Below, one piece after another: positions 1 through 43,822 of a DNA stretch of 64,000 nt. How positions within the stretch are numbered: position 1 is the stretch's first letter; each line of letters opens with the position of its first letter. Under the pieces are notes generated by a model, which saw only the letters and a list, made by a program, of their open reading frames with translations, had not been told where the DNA came from and did no database searches. Both the position numbers and the translations under genes were made by a program. This stretch comes from Crossaster papposus (taxonomy: Eukaryota > Echinodermata > Asteroidea > Velatida > Solasteridae), in NCBI GenBank assembly GCA_037893245.1, contig JBAIAA010000815.1, positions 826,501 to 890,500 of the forward strand, in the 5' to 3' direction.

Positions 1-365
1 CCTAACGTAAACTGACAAGAGTACCCAATGTCTAACGAACGTCAAATCAATTTTTTTTTAGAGGAGAGCCGTCCCATCTCGAATGGGTAAAAAATAAAAT
101 GGAAAAAACATAATTAAAGTTGCTGGCGGCAGTACTGCTGGGATATACCGATAAGAACGAATACAGATTACTCGGGAGAAGCTTAGAGGATCATTCAACG
201 ACTCCAACTTTTAAACGGGAGACATTTTAAATTGACATGATTATATCGGCTAAAAATAATAGCGGGTGGCGTGTGGGTAGACGTATACGTACGTGTTTAC
301 TGCAGTCCATCCCGTTTCGGTCAATGTTTGTTCAAACAGGAACAATTATAACAGAAACTTTTGGA

Positions 366-600
366 GAGGGCGCTGTTCAAACCTGGAGCTAATTTCATGG
401 AGCTGTTCAGCACAAATATTTGCTTAGCAAAGTTTTTAGGTGATTTATATTGTTTGTGACTGGTATTCAGCTAGTTTTTGCTCAGCATGAAAAAACATGA
501 ACTTTTGGCTGGTAATCGTTGTTTTTACTAGGAAAAACTGGTCTTTTGTGCTAAACTAAATTTGTGTGCTTAAGCAGCTCCATAAAAATGGTTTAGCTTT
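366..600 (+). repeat. Fragment of a dispersed repeat (AATTTCATGGAGCTG type)
   Basis: Phrases such as AATTTCATGGAGCTGTTCAGC and AGCAGCTCCATAAAA recur, in related form, at 29580-29665 and at the ends of the inverted-repeat element 54599-55151. The two phrases here face each other, so this is probably a worn copy of an inverted-repeat element. Confidence 0.45.
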
Positions 601-2497
601 TTTTTGTTAATTTTTAACACTCATCATTTGTACACAGCCATTTAGTCTCTGAAGAAGATCTTGAAGAAATATTAGGCCCTCTTAACTTATTTGATTTCTT
701 ATTCACTCATCATTTTAAATTCAATGCAATTTTTGCCTTTGGCAACCAAGCTGAATTTTAATAAACCATGAATAAAAATGACACCAATGGCCCTCTAATA
801 CGCACGGTCACCACCATGACTCGTAAAGTTTATGTACACACTAGCACTTTCCACGCTCATTTTTTTTTACTCTGACTGTGGCTGAAAATTTCCTGCCCAG
901 TAAATATATTCCTGACGTGCTATCTTCCACGACTGCTGCACATTTCACTGTCTTTTGGTCAAGTGTGACGTCACTTTGCACGAAGTGCAGCGAGCGTCGA
1001 GCGGCAAGTTGAAAACTGCAACGTCATGTGGTAAACATTGGTTGGCGTCATCAATACACAGGGCTATAATTGCCTGTCTAGTCTTCTGCCAACAGCTTTA
1101 AAATAATTGTCTTGCATTTTCAGCTAAAAGGTTTTACGATTGATTGAATTTCCCTTATGTTTCACATATAGCTGTTAAAGAGGGTGAATGGCATTTATGT
1201 CACAGTCCCGATCAGGGGTCCCGATGTTACATAATTATATTATATTTTGTGGAAACATACAGAATAACAATAAGCACGAATTCGTGCAAGAGCCGCCTTG
1301 TATAAAGCGTTCGTCGTAATCCGTCCAAAATTCACGCCGCGCGCTGCATGCAGTTGCACAAATACAGCGCGAACAGCGACCACACGCGCCACTATTCATG
1401 CAAATCAACTGGCCGAACGCCTTGTTCCATCCGTCTGCAGTTGTCGTAACCACATATTGCCAAACGAGAGCTAAAAAGTACACGTTCCCTGTGGTAAAAA
1501 ATGTTCTATTATATCTTTGTTGCAGCGTGGCTAAGACCAGACCAAATCTGAGAAAGTTAACAGCCTTAACTGATTGGTTCCCGGATGTCAAATTTGGTAC
1601 AACATCATCATCATGATCTTCTTAAACAAGAACAACACCAGGCTCTTAAAAACGAGCCTGGATCGATCAATTATTTCTCTGATAAAGCAATGAAGCTTCG
1701 GTGCCTCATCTTATATATTGGTGAAGAAATCAAATATATATTACTTAGCCGTTTATCATCGATTGTTGGCGTTTATAGACACTAAAGTCTCAAGTAATTA
1801 CCGCACGTTTCTTATCGATCGATAACCCAATTTTAATGCGATTTTCCACATAGGCATGGGAAAGGTTTAGCGCTCTGTGTGCAATCTCGTACATGCACTA
1901 CACAAACGCTAACGTTGAGGGCGCTCTGCCAAACGCACGGGAATTGAAATATTTTGGTTACGGTACCAATAATTTGTTGGTCAACTCAAGTTGCAGCTCT
2001 GCATGGTCGATCCGAACCGATCCGTACCGCCCACGGTCGGCGCGGCAGGCAACTAAAAGAATCAGTGCACAATTTGTTTATTTTTGCTCTTTCCTGAAAG
2101 ACTGAATTTCTGAAACCCAACAAAATTGGACCTTCAATTTACTAAGCTTTGACATTTCGGAAAGCTGCACGTTTCGTTCTTGCTTAGGCCTTCTATTCCA
2201 TTGTTTTGCAAGACGTTGCTGTGTCATTGCTGAACTTTTGGCAAGGGTTGGTGATTCTGGATAAGTGGTGAAGATACGAACCAATTAATTTTCTACCAAC
2301 ATAATGAAAAGCAGCACATAGACTGGGAACGTAGCTGAAGGGCTTGTGTCGAAATTTGTTTGATAATTGAGACACTTTCCTGTTTTGCCATAATATACTA
2401 ACCTCATGAGTGAGAGGGTGGCATAATGTTATATTTCCAGGAAAGAATGTTTAAGCACCCTGAGGGGAACTTAGCATCATCAACATGAACTTAATAT

Positions 2498-2698
2498 ATG
2501 CCACCTTTCGTGTCTTGTATATACAGTTTACTTATTTATAAAGTTGCAAACGCTACTTCTATAACGGAATACCCAAATAGTGTTACTCATCGAGGCACCT
2601 CATACTGGAATAGTTTAGATATTTTGCTTAAATCATCACCTTCTCTGTCTGTCTTTGTTAAGAATTTAAAAGCTCGATTCCTTGATTTGTACTTGTAA
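2498..2698 (+). pseudogene. Possible LINE reverse-transcriptase C-terminal relic
   Basis: A 66-codon open frame ends with RGTSYWNSL, then SPSLSVFVKNLKARFL. This layout (G..WNSL, a short gap, S...F...LK..L) is typical of the last residues of non-LTR retrotransposon polymerases. The T-rich DNA after the stop, to about 2870, could be its 3' UTR. There is no catalytic domain here. The match is short, so chance similarity is possible. Confidence 0.4.
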
Positions 2699-2884
2699 TT
2701 TTGGTCTTATTAATTTTGTGAACTAATAATTTTGCCTTGTCTCACACTAGTCTGTCTTTTCGTTGTATTTTGTTGTCCTTTGTGTGGTTTTCCTGTTTGT
2801 ATATTTGTCTGCCCATAGGTTAGGGCTCAAAAGCGTTATACGCTTAACCTTATACCTAAATGTTATCACTTAATTTTAATATCG

Positions 2885-3190
2885 CTTCTTCATTTAACTT
2901 AGTGTGTATACAAAATGTGCGCAATACAATCATGTCGTACTTTGATTTTTCGTCGCCTTTGCGAGCGGCAAAAGTGTAACCTCAACTTTTAAATTTAAAA
3001 GACAAAGTGGTATTTCATCACTAAGCTCCTATCCCGTTTAACAATAATAAGTGTAATTTCTAAATCGCAAACGCTACTTCTAACGTTACCAATGTGCGCG
3101 ATACATGTTGCGATTTGATTTTTCGTCTCTAGCGCCTTGCTAGGGCAAAAGTTTAACCTCAACTTTTTAAAGACAAATGACAATTTTATC
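2885..3190. repeat. Imperfect tandem duplication, about 174 bp period
   Basis: The block near 2905-3005 (GTGCGC.ATAC..., TTTGATTTTTCGTC, AAAAGTGTAACCTCAACTTTT) recurs near 3091-3175 with substitutions and small gaps. The shared GATTTTTCGTC lies at about 2943 and 3117. Confidence 0.45.
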
Positions 3191-3639
3191 AAGCTTTTTC
3201 CTAGCTCGTTTCTTTTATTATCTTGAGTTTCTGTACAGTAACCCAGGAATTCTTAAATGTTAACGTGGGATTTTCCGAGATTTGTTTAAACAAAAACACG
3301 CCACGTATACTTGGGCAGGCCTCACAGTTACATAACATTAAGTTACATGTACTGTAGCCTCGTGTACGTCTGTGGCAGCTGTGCGTGATCCACTCCAAAC
3401 TTGACGGAGAAAGTTTATACTTGGCGCGCAATTTATTTCTTCTTTTCAACACTTTTGCAGACAGAACACAAATATTACTGTCTTCATTTTCATCCAGGTT
3501 CATATCACGTATGCCCCTGAATTAAGAATATAGTAATAACCCTTTTTTTAGTCAAAACACGTTCCGCATTTCGGCTAAAAAAACCTCAAGCTTTTGGAAA
3601 GTTTATCATTGAGCGTGACCTCACTTGACCTCCGTGTTT

Positions 3640-4372
3640 ACCGCAATGCATGCCGGTAACAAAGATGGACGTCCTGCAACACACACGATTGTCATTTGTG
3701 TCAAACAGGCAGTAACAAATGTGCTCATAAAAATGGCATATTTTTATGAAAATACGGATCGCGTTTGAATTATTTATTAAGACTAAGGTAAGTTAACGTA
3801 TTAATACTCTAGATCACCTAGATCGGTAACTGACATTTCACTAAATTTCGTTGAAAAATACGTTTAAATTACGGTTTAGGCCCGCCCGCGCGCTGCGCGG
3901 CCGCACGTAAGTTTTGTTACACTAGTTTAGTTAGATACTCAGACTCCGAAACCGGACATCACTGCGAGATCATTCAAAATTATGATTCTACTAAGTACTG
4001 GTAGTACTAATGTTGTTAGTACAAAAACAATCAAACAGCCTAATCAACAATAACCCTAAGGCCAAATAAAACGTTCTTGCGCGCATTTTTTGTTGCTGAA
4101 ATAAATGCTGTCTTAAATTATTTTTATATTTTTCAATTTTACAAATAAAAACATTAAAAAATGATGATGAAAAATTGTGTTTGACAAATTGTTCCTTCAT
4201 TTTTATTTGACCGAGCCACAAAGTGACATAGGGAATTTGTTTCTTGATTGTAAATTTGCTCATTTCTTTCACAGTGATTTCAGAAAACCTAAATCATGTA
4301 AATACTTGTGAGTCACCCTTGCCCTTGTGACAACAGAGAAATGGATAGATCGTCTGTTTCCTCAGAAAGATG
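3640..4372 (+). promoter_or_regulatory. Possible SUPT20H promoter and non-coding 5' exons
   Basis: Two strong donor sequences lie upstream of the first coding exon: AAG|GTAAGT at 3787/3788 and ATG|GTAAGT at 4372/4373. The second is preceded by a possible acceptor (GTGATTTCAG, ending 4276). If the second exon joined the coding exon at 5056, the ATG at 4341 would give a ten-codon upstream ORF ending in TGA at the junction. No TATA box is evident. RNA evidence would be needed, so this is only a candidate. Confidence 0.28.
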
Positions 4373-5064
4373 GTAAGTATCTGATTACGTTTGTCGGATC
4401 ATGAGTCTACGTCGACCTTAATCTTCCCAAACCCATCAAAATTCGTTTTCCAATTATGCCATGGGTACGACATCAGCCCTTCACAGTTAGTTATCGCACC
4501 CTCTGGACTCAAAGGGGAATGAATACTCGGAATAGTGTTGTGGTCTATGTGAAAAAATCTTAATAATTAATTATATTTCCAAATTTTATTGTTTTATAAA
4601 GTAACAAAATCTCCCACATTACACCGGGAAAAGGGTATTCATTTTGTATTGCTGTAAAAAAATATAGAAAACACGTAATTTCCTGTACAAATTGAATAGA
4701 GGGCTTCCCCTTTGCCCGGCGGCGTGTGCAATAGGTGGAACAGCCTCCGACCATGAGAATAAGGAGCAGAGTGAGTGATGGATTTTGGCACATTTCGTTC
4801 AGTAATTTAGTAAAAGGCAGTACAGACTTTGTGTTTAGTTCAATATAACAGATAGGTAACATTTTAAAATTAGGATAAGCATGTTGTTTTCACGTCACTC
4901 ATCACCTTGTTTCTTATGATAATCAAATGTTATGTATTAACACTAACAGTTTGCTCAGTTGTTGCCTATCTCAGTTATACATAATTTTTGCCTTTAAATT
5001 TCTAGATTCTTTTAATGTTTTAATTTTTTCTTCTCCTCTCTTCCCCCCCCCCCAGACATCAGAA

Positions 5065-37742
<32,678 letters not shown>

Positions 37743-37789
37743 TGTAAGCAAAAAACTGTTATATGTACATAAAAAGGTAGTATACAGTA

Positions 37790-38640
37790 CAGTGAAGCTG
37801 AAAGTTAGGATACACCATTTGCAGATATCGATAAAAATAAGAACAACTGCCCGACGCCAGTTAAAAACGAACATTGTTTTTCTTGCTTTACTTAGCAATC
37901 ATGATTGTAAAACTCTGGACAGGTCAGTTAAATTACAGCCCCCCCCCCTAAAAAATCATCTATTCCTGATAATTCGAGCAATTACCAATGGTGTATCCTA
38001 CAGATACCGACAAATTTTACTAGCGAATTATTAAGAAATATCTTACTTATTTATAATAATGATTGTAGACATCCAGCAAAAGGTAATTTTTCAAACATGT
38101 TTTCTCATGAAGCCAAAAAGTTCACAGTCCTATATCACTGTGAGGCCTGAAGACGTGAACACTTTTTGTCGAAACGAAAAACGTATTACAAAAGTGATAA
38201 TGGTTTACTTTCACGTTTTTCCTTTCAACAAAAGGTTTTTATATCTTTGGGCCATTTAATGTTATATCTCGAATATCAACAACTTATTTGTATTTTCAGA
38301 AAAGTGGGTAAAACGACGTCCTCAAGTGACCTATTTTATTGTTATACGGGGCCACAAGAGGGTGTTTTATACGAGTTAAAGCACGGATGTACCACACAAT
38401 CCTAATGTCGCCCTAAAAACAGCTGTGGTGAATGGACGCAAGCCAGCTAGTCTGGTTCACTCTGTCTGAAGTGGGGTCAGGGAACCAGACTAGAACAGTT
38501 GTTCTCAGGTTTATCCAGCATTTTTGAACACAAAACTTTCACCGGGTGACTGAAACAATATATGCTATAAAATACTAATCCCATAAAACATCCATTTCTT
38601 TTTTAAATGACGACAAAAACAAATGGCGTATGCTACCTTT
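37790..38640. repeat. Rearranged TTAA-MITE pieces (GGTAGGATACACC family)
   Basis: AGGATACACCATTTGCAG (37809), ACCAATGGTGTATCCTAC (37984), TTATTAAGAAATATCTTACTTA (38030) and AATGGCGTATGCTACCTTTAA (38622) match parts of 6076-6418 and 13380-13768, but in changed order and orientation. They appear to be one or two copies broken by inversion or nested insertion. The first unit starts about 70 bp after the SUPT20H stop, so it is probably in the 3' UTR. Confidence 0.55.
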
Positions 38641-39769
38641 AAACTGGTTCAATATCCAAGCCTAAAGTATGCCTATTGTGTGCTATAAGCAATGTGACCA
38701 ATATATATTGGTCACTTGCTTCTGGCACACAATTTATATTTCATACTCTTTTGCTACATACATTGAAAACATTTTTACATTTTAGGACATGAATTGTTAT
38801 ACCATTCAGCATTCAAAACTCAAGAACCATTCAGTTTTAAATTAATACCTCTGGGAGCGAGATGTAAAAAGTTTCCAGATGTTCGCGCCTGTTGCAACGA
38901 AAAACTAGTTATGCACCGAAACTTGGGAATGACCTAGGTTCACGAGATTCGTCTATGGCGAGCCCAATAACATTACTTACGTGACGATATTTGTGACCTG
39001 CTCCCACAAAAACAGAAATAAATGTTTTTTTGTTATTGTGAGATATTGTTATTTCCATTTAGTACACATCGTCGGCTTTCATTTGGTACCAAAACCACCT
39101 TTATACCATACATACTTCCAATTTTATGAAGAATTTTTTTTGATGTATTTGGGAGATAAATTACCACTTTTAGGACACAGTTTGTCTCAATACATGCATG
39201 ATTTTTGTACTTTCTCATCAATAAAGTTGATTTTGTTAAAGTATACATATTAAAGAATACAAAAATAACGAAAAACTAAAATCGATGCCCACCAGATTTT
39301 TCACCTCATTTCAACTTTAATGAGCTGTATCTCCAAATAGCCTGTGCGACTTATGTCGGATTTTTTTAAAAATAATTAAAGATATCTCTAAATAACTCTG
39401 AAATATCGTCGCGTAAATGGGCTCGTCATAGACATTGCCAAGTTTTGTTGCAAAAAGCCCACCTGTAGACTAATCCAAGGAACAAATCTAGAAGCCATTT
39501 TGCGTACCACCATGCACACTTTGACTATCATATTGGTCAAAGGAGTCCTTAGTGTATGCGACACATGCAAGTCTGGTGCTATAATAGAAAATGGCTGCCC
39601 TTGGATTAGTCTATAAAAACAGCTAACTGTAGTGTACACGGTGCAATGTGTCCATTGCACAGCGTTGTTGTCGATGGTTTGTGGTAAAATCAACCTGAAT
39701 TTCTATTTTCAAATGAGTGATACCCATTTGCTATTCCTCAGGTCAATGTTAGTATCGTGATTTTAGGTG

Positions 39770-40095
39770 TGATAATAATAACAGATTTTTATATATCTCT
39801 TTTAACCGAGATCAAAGCGCTTTACATTATTATTACCCCTGGTCATTGGGCCAACGAAACATTCCAAATACCATCTCAGCTCCCTGGGGAGTATACAGCT
39901 CAATGCAGCCATTTTGGCGCAAGGCAGCTAAATCAATCACAATAAACCATCTCTGCCCTAACAAGTACCCATTTACTCCTGGGTGGAGAGAAGCAATGAG
40001 TGACAAAGTGCCTTGTCCCAGGCCGGATTCGAGCCCACAACCGGCAGCTTTACCCACAGACGGCAAATTCAATACTCCCCAGCCACATGGGAATT
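39770..40095 (-). repeat. SINE family 2 copy
   Basis: Shares ATTGGGCCAACGAAACATTC, CCCTGGGGAGTATACAGCTC and CCCAGGCCGGATTCGAGCCC (box B region) with 17010-17412. A + strand A/T-rich tail (ATAATAATAACAG) lies at its far end. Confidence 0.68.
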
Positions 40096-40134
40096 ACGGG
40101 TTTGTGGCTTCTGACGCGCCCTATTAACAAATAT

Positions 40135-40215
40135 ATTGACAAATTTGAGGAAATGCCAACACAGGGCTGGATAGCTCAGTTAGTAGAGCTCCAATGTCGT
40201 CAATTCTCCAGTGTA
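40135..40215 (+). repeat. SINE family 3 piece (tRNA-like box A)
   Basis: GGGCTGGATAGCTCAGTTAG with AGTAGAGC after it matches the heads at 25510 and 29025, in the opposite orientation. Box B is not clear, so this is truncated. Confidence 0.55.
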
Positions 40216-42136
40216 AAATACAATTCTCGCTAAAAGAAAATGCAAAAAGCAGACGACATTCTGGAATGATAAATTGATAAATGTGTGGAATCGCCTACAG
40301 ATTCAAATTGTACAGTTATATGCAGTCTGCGTACGTTGCCTTTTTAATTTTATAGTAAATTGTATTTTTTTCCTATAAACTTATTTAATATGCACTATAG
40401 AAGTAAAATGCACCAGTGAATTGGTCAAGTATGGTAGATAAATAATGGGTACACGTGTATTTGTGATCATGGCAATTTTAGTAACATAAAATATTTTGTA
40501 AAAAATGTCATTTATATAACGAAATTGATACAAAATGTAATGTGTAAATTGTTCTTGTCTATACATTTTATTATGCATCAAAATGTTAATTAACACTGTT
40601 TCAGATTGAATTTTTGAATTTTATATATGTTTTTTTTTACCATTGACGACGCAAGTTCTGGTTGTGACATGTAAATCTAGTGTGTAGAAATTGCCTTCAT
40701 TTTGAATTTTTTAGAAGAAATAATTTTTGTTTATTACTTACAGATAGCAACAATAGTAACTTATAAACTACATTTGTATTTGCTTTGGTCAATCAACAAT
40801 ATAGCTGTTTGTTGAATATGAAGCATAGAAATTAAACATGTAGGCAAAAGGTATTCCAGACATGATTAACCCTAACCTTCTTAAATCCATTAAAGTTGGC
40901 TTGTCCGTGCTTTTTTAAGGAAGACCATGTACTGTATACGAATAAATTATAATTTTTGCATTGGCAGGTCTTGACACATTGTTAAAAAGTGGTCGTTATG
41001 ATTGTGCGTTGCGCATATTGGGGCCACCCACGAATGAGCGGGACGCTCCTATTTTAAAATTTGAATGTTATTCATTCACCGTTGGCTGTTTTTCATTCGT
41101 GCGATGTCTCATTCGAAAGCTCATGCCAAATACAATGCTAGAAAATGATTAATTCAATTTTAAAATATATTTCTCACGGTGCAACCCCCTAAAAGCACGT
41201 ACACACCAACTTAACAAAATCCATTTTGGCAGATTTGGGGGGACTTGGTTTCAGCAGGCCTGAAATGAATAGATTTGGATGGATTATGATGAACTTGGGG
41301 AATCTGATTGGTTTTGTCTATCATACAGTACATCTTGTCATTCTTAAGTTATGTGTAACTAAATCAACCAGCACTTCGGTGGTGGTTCCCATGTATAAGA
41401 AACAGAGAGGGCGGATTGGGTCCAGTAAAGTTAGTCAACATAGTCTTGAAAACTAAGACCAGTTTCAGACGTCACGATTCTGTCGTGTCGAATACAAATG
41501 AACTAAGCACGGAAGTGGTTTTAAACGTAGACCTTATTGTAAAAGTCCAGTCAAACTTGATAGTGACTGCCCTCCCTTTCTTGCTATTGAGGGGGGGGGG
41601 GGGGGGGGGGGGGAACTGTGCAAGGAGTCCTCATCAGGCGGACCAACACAACAGAAAGCATGACAAAGAAAACCAATTTTGTTTGTCTATTTACTCGCAC
41701 ACATGCTGTGAGCATGCGCATTCTTAATTATAAACGATATTTGGGCCAATTCCGAATTGGAATTGTATTCGACCCGGCAGTATCACGACATTTGAAACCG
41801 CGCCGTGCTTCCATCGTGCTAAATGGAATAAGCACAGCAAAGTTTTCTGCCAATCCAAAAACAATTTGCCGAGACAAATTTGTTTCAAATGTGCCGTGTC
41901 GAATAGAAATATTCAAGTTAAATTGTATTCGACACGGCATAAGTGCCACTTCTGAAACAGGGCTTAGAACTTCTTTTAAAATGTGGTGCTCGTTGAGAAG
42001 TATTTTTTTAGAGTCCAATTTGTAGGAATTTTTGTGCTTTGTAATTAAAGCCACTATATTTTTAAATGTTATGTTTTATAATTAGAATCAAGTTCTTGAT
42101 TTTTTTTTATTGCATTGTGGCAGAGACTGATAATAT

Positions 42137-42992
42137 GTGACCCACTCTGCAAAAATAAGTCTGATGTGTTAAAAATGTTTTTTTTCAATTGTACAGTTGG
42201 TCAGGAAAAGCAGGAAATAAGCTTTCATTTGATATAATGGCACAGCTCTGTAGTGTGATGCATTGGTCTTTTACAATTTTGGGAAATTTGCTTTTTCTCA
42301 GTTATACTCAAGATGTCTTTGAGAGAAATGAAGATTTACAATTGTGACCTGTTCCAACGAAACCCGGACAAAGTCGCACAATGTGTTTTGTCACAATGTA
42401 CTCCTGAAGTCATTTCTGGATGGATTTTACCATTTGAGGTTTTAGGTTTTCCTAAGTCACTCACTATTAATCTATAATCTCCTCAAATTTGAACAAAATC
42501 CGTCTACCAGAAGTGTGTTTTTTTGTCAATTTTGTGAAACATTTGTGTATAGAAATAATACGCTTTTCTGAACTTCAAAACTGTTTATCTCATAATTAGG
42601 TTGTCAGGGTTTTATCACTAAATCCAGACCCCAGGGAAGATAGGGTGGGTGTACATATGTAAATGATACATCATTTTAAAGCTGAGAACCTAGAATATTA
42701 AAAAAAAGCAAAATCTGAAAAACTAAAAAGTTGACTTTGTCCGGGTTTCGTTGGAACAGGTCACAATTGTAGTGCTTCATCAGATGCTATGGTAAGACCT
42801 GTATTTAATTTAATTTAGGGATCAAAACAATCTTTTTAATCGATCAGATCTGAAAATATAAGTGTTGGAGAAACCAAAATGCCTTAAAACTAAAATATTA
42901 TTTGTTAAAAAAATCACCTTCGAGACAATAAACAGCCCTTTATGTAAAAATGTATTTTCCGACATCAGATTCATTTTTGCAGAGCGGGTCAC
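42137..42992. mobile_element. GTGACC-ended MITE (outer), interrupted by a second MITE
   Basis: Ends GTGACCCACTCTGCAAAAAT and, inverted, GTGACCCGCTCTGCAAAAAT. ATAT lies on both sides (42133-42136, 42993-42996). The total is 856 bp; without the inner element (42344-42764 plus AATT) it would be about 431 bp, close to its relatives. Confidence 0.82.
42344..42764. mobile_element. GTGACC-ended MITE (inner, nested), TSD AATT
   Basis: 421 bp, the same family as 7077-7498 and 23276-23660, with identical end sequence. AATT flanks both sides (42340-42343, 42765-42768). It inserted into the outer element, so it is younger. Confidence 0.87.
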
Positions 42993-43147
42993 ATATTAGA
43001 CAAATGTTTAGAAATTGATATTTTGATCTAATTTTAAACAGATGCTGAAACAAGGAGACAGTAGACGAGTATATGAACAAATCTATAAATCTAATTTCAT
43101 CGACAATAAATGTTAAGAAATTGTTTTGGGGGCCATAAAAAAACAAT

Positions 43148-43506
43148 GTGACCTGCTCCCACAAGACCAATAACAAGCCATCATGTTGGTATAGATAAAA
43201 AGAGGAGTCGTTTGGTTTAGCTGAAGGAAAACCACTTTTAAGCATTTCTTTGGTTGTATTTCATGGTTCATCATAGCAAAACTCCATATCAACCACAGTA
43301 TTTGTATGATGAAAACTTTGCAGATTTATCTGCGACTTGTTACCAAATTTCACCACTTTACAAAAAAAAAAAATCCGGGAAAATACAAATAATGGTGAAG
43401 GATAATATATAAATTTTACCAAATCTATAAAAAAACATGCTAAATTTTCATCCAAACAGGTCAAAGCACAAAATCGGCCTGTTTGGGTTTCGTTGGAGCG
43501 GGTCAC
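43148..43506. mobile_element. GTGACC-ended MITE, diverged copy
   Basis: Left end GTGACCTGCTCCCACAAGAC; right end GTTTCGTTGGAGCGGGTCAC. It is related to the GTGACCTGTTCC family but more diverged, with no clear target duplication. A single matching end also occurs at 38994. It ends about 90 bp before the EXOSC8 polyadenylation candidate. Confidence 0.65.
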
Positions 43507-43593
43507 ATATTAAACTACCTAGTTTGGCAGAAATAATTAAGATTTATTATCGAGCATGATACGCAAGTATCCCTAAAAATAGGTGCATCATGG

Positions 43594-43599
43594 TTTATT
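43594..43599 (-). promoter_or_regulatory. Candidate EXOSC8 polyadenylation signal
   Basis: AATAAA on the minus strand, about 110 bp past the EXOSC8 stop codon. T-rich sequence on the minus strand surrounds it. Position fits a short 3' UTR, but no transcript data support it. Confidence 0.4.
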
Positions 43600-43709
43600 T
43601 TTTTTGTATTTTTTTCGGGAACTAACCTGAATCTGTAATTCCTTTTTTAGGGGTTAAAAAGTAAAATTTAATATCTGACAATAAAACAGCAAAAACAAAC
43701 TGACTACTT

Positions 43710-43822
43710 TCATCTCTCCACACTGACAACTGTGTCTTGTATGAGCCTTCGTACTTCTTGGGATCGGGTGTGCGTTCTGGAGATACAGTCCTGTAGCTGG
43801 TCTGCAGATAGCGGGCTGCCAC
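43710..43822 (-). CDS. EXOSC8: EXOSC8 terminal exon 11
   Basis: Acceptor GGCTCTAG. Encodes [20 protein letters not shown] then [16 protein letters not shown] and TGA. Human ends with [21 protein letters not shown], so the alignment is clear. A different frame of the same DNA gives a longer ORF that is not the protein. Confidence 0.93.

Larger units (their letters stand above)
1..5055. other. Upstream non-coding region
   Basis: No protein-coding exon with recognisable homology was found on either strand. The stretch holds a fragment of a repeat seen elsewhere (about 366-600), a possible LINE tail (2498-2698), an imperfect duplication (2885-3190), a short hairpin around 1639-1662 (CCAGGCTC...GAGCCTGG) and two possible non-coding first exons of the gene to the right (3640-4372). 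The small ORFs are AT-rich, lack splice-site support and look random. Confidence 0.6.
37743..43709. other. Intergenic region between convergent SUPT20H and EXOSC8
   Basis: No coding exon was found. It contains rearranged TTAA-MITE pieces (37790-38640), single GTGACC ends (38994), a SINE 2 copy (39770-40095), a SINE 3 piece (40135-40215), a telomere-like start (40867), the nested MITE pair (42137-42992), another GTGACC element (43148-43506) and a G run (41591-41613). A polyadenylation signal for SUPT20H could be AATAAA at 39220-39225, but several others exist. Confidence 0.6.

Noticed and set aside
1235..1616. 118-codon minus and 72-codon plus ORFs near the left edge
   Set aside because: No recognisable motifs; overlapping ORFs on both strands suggest chance.
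41226..42025. Several 76-135 codon ORFs in the intergenic region
   Set aside because: Overlap repeat sequence, lack splice sites or family motifs, and are within chance length for this composition.
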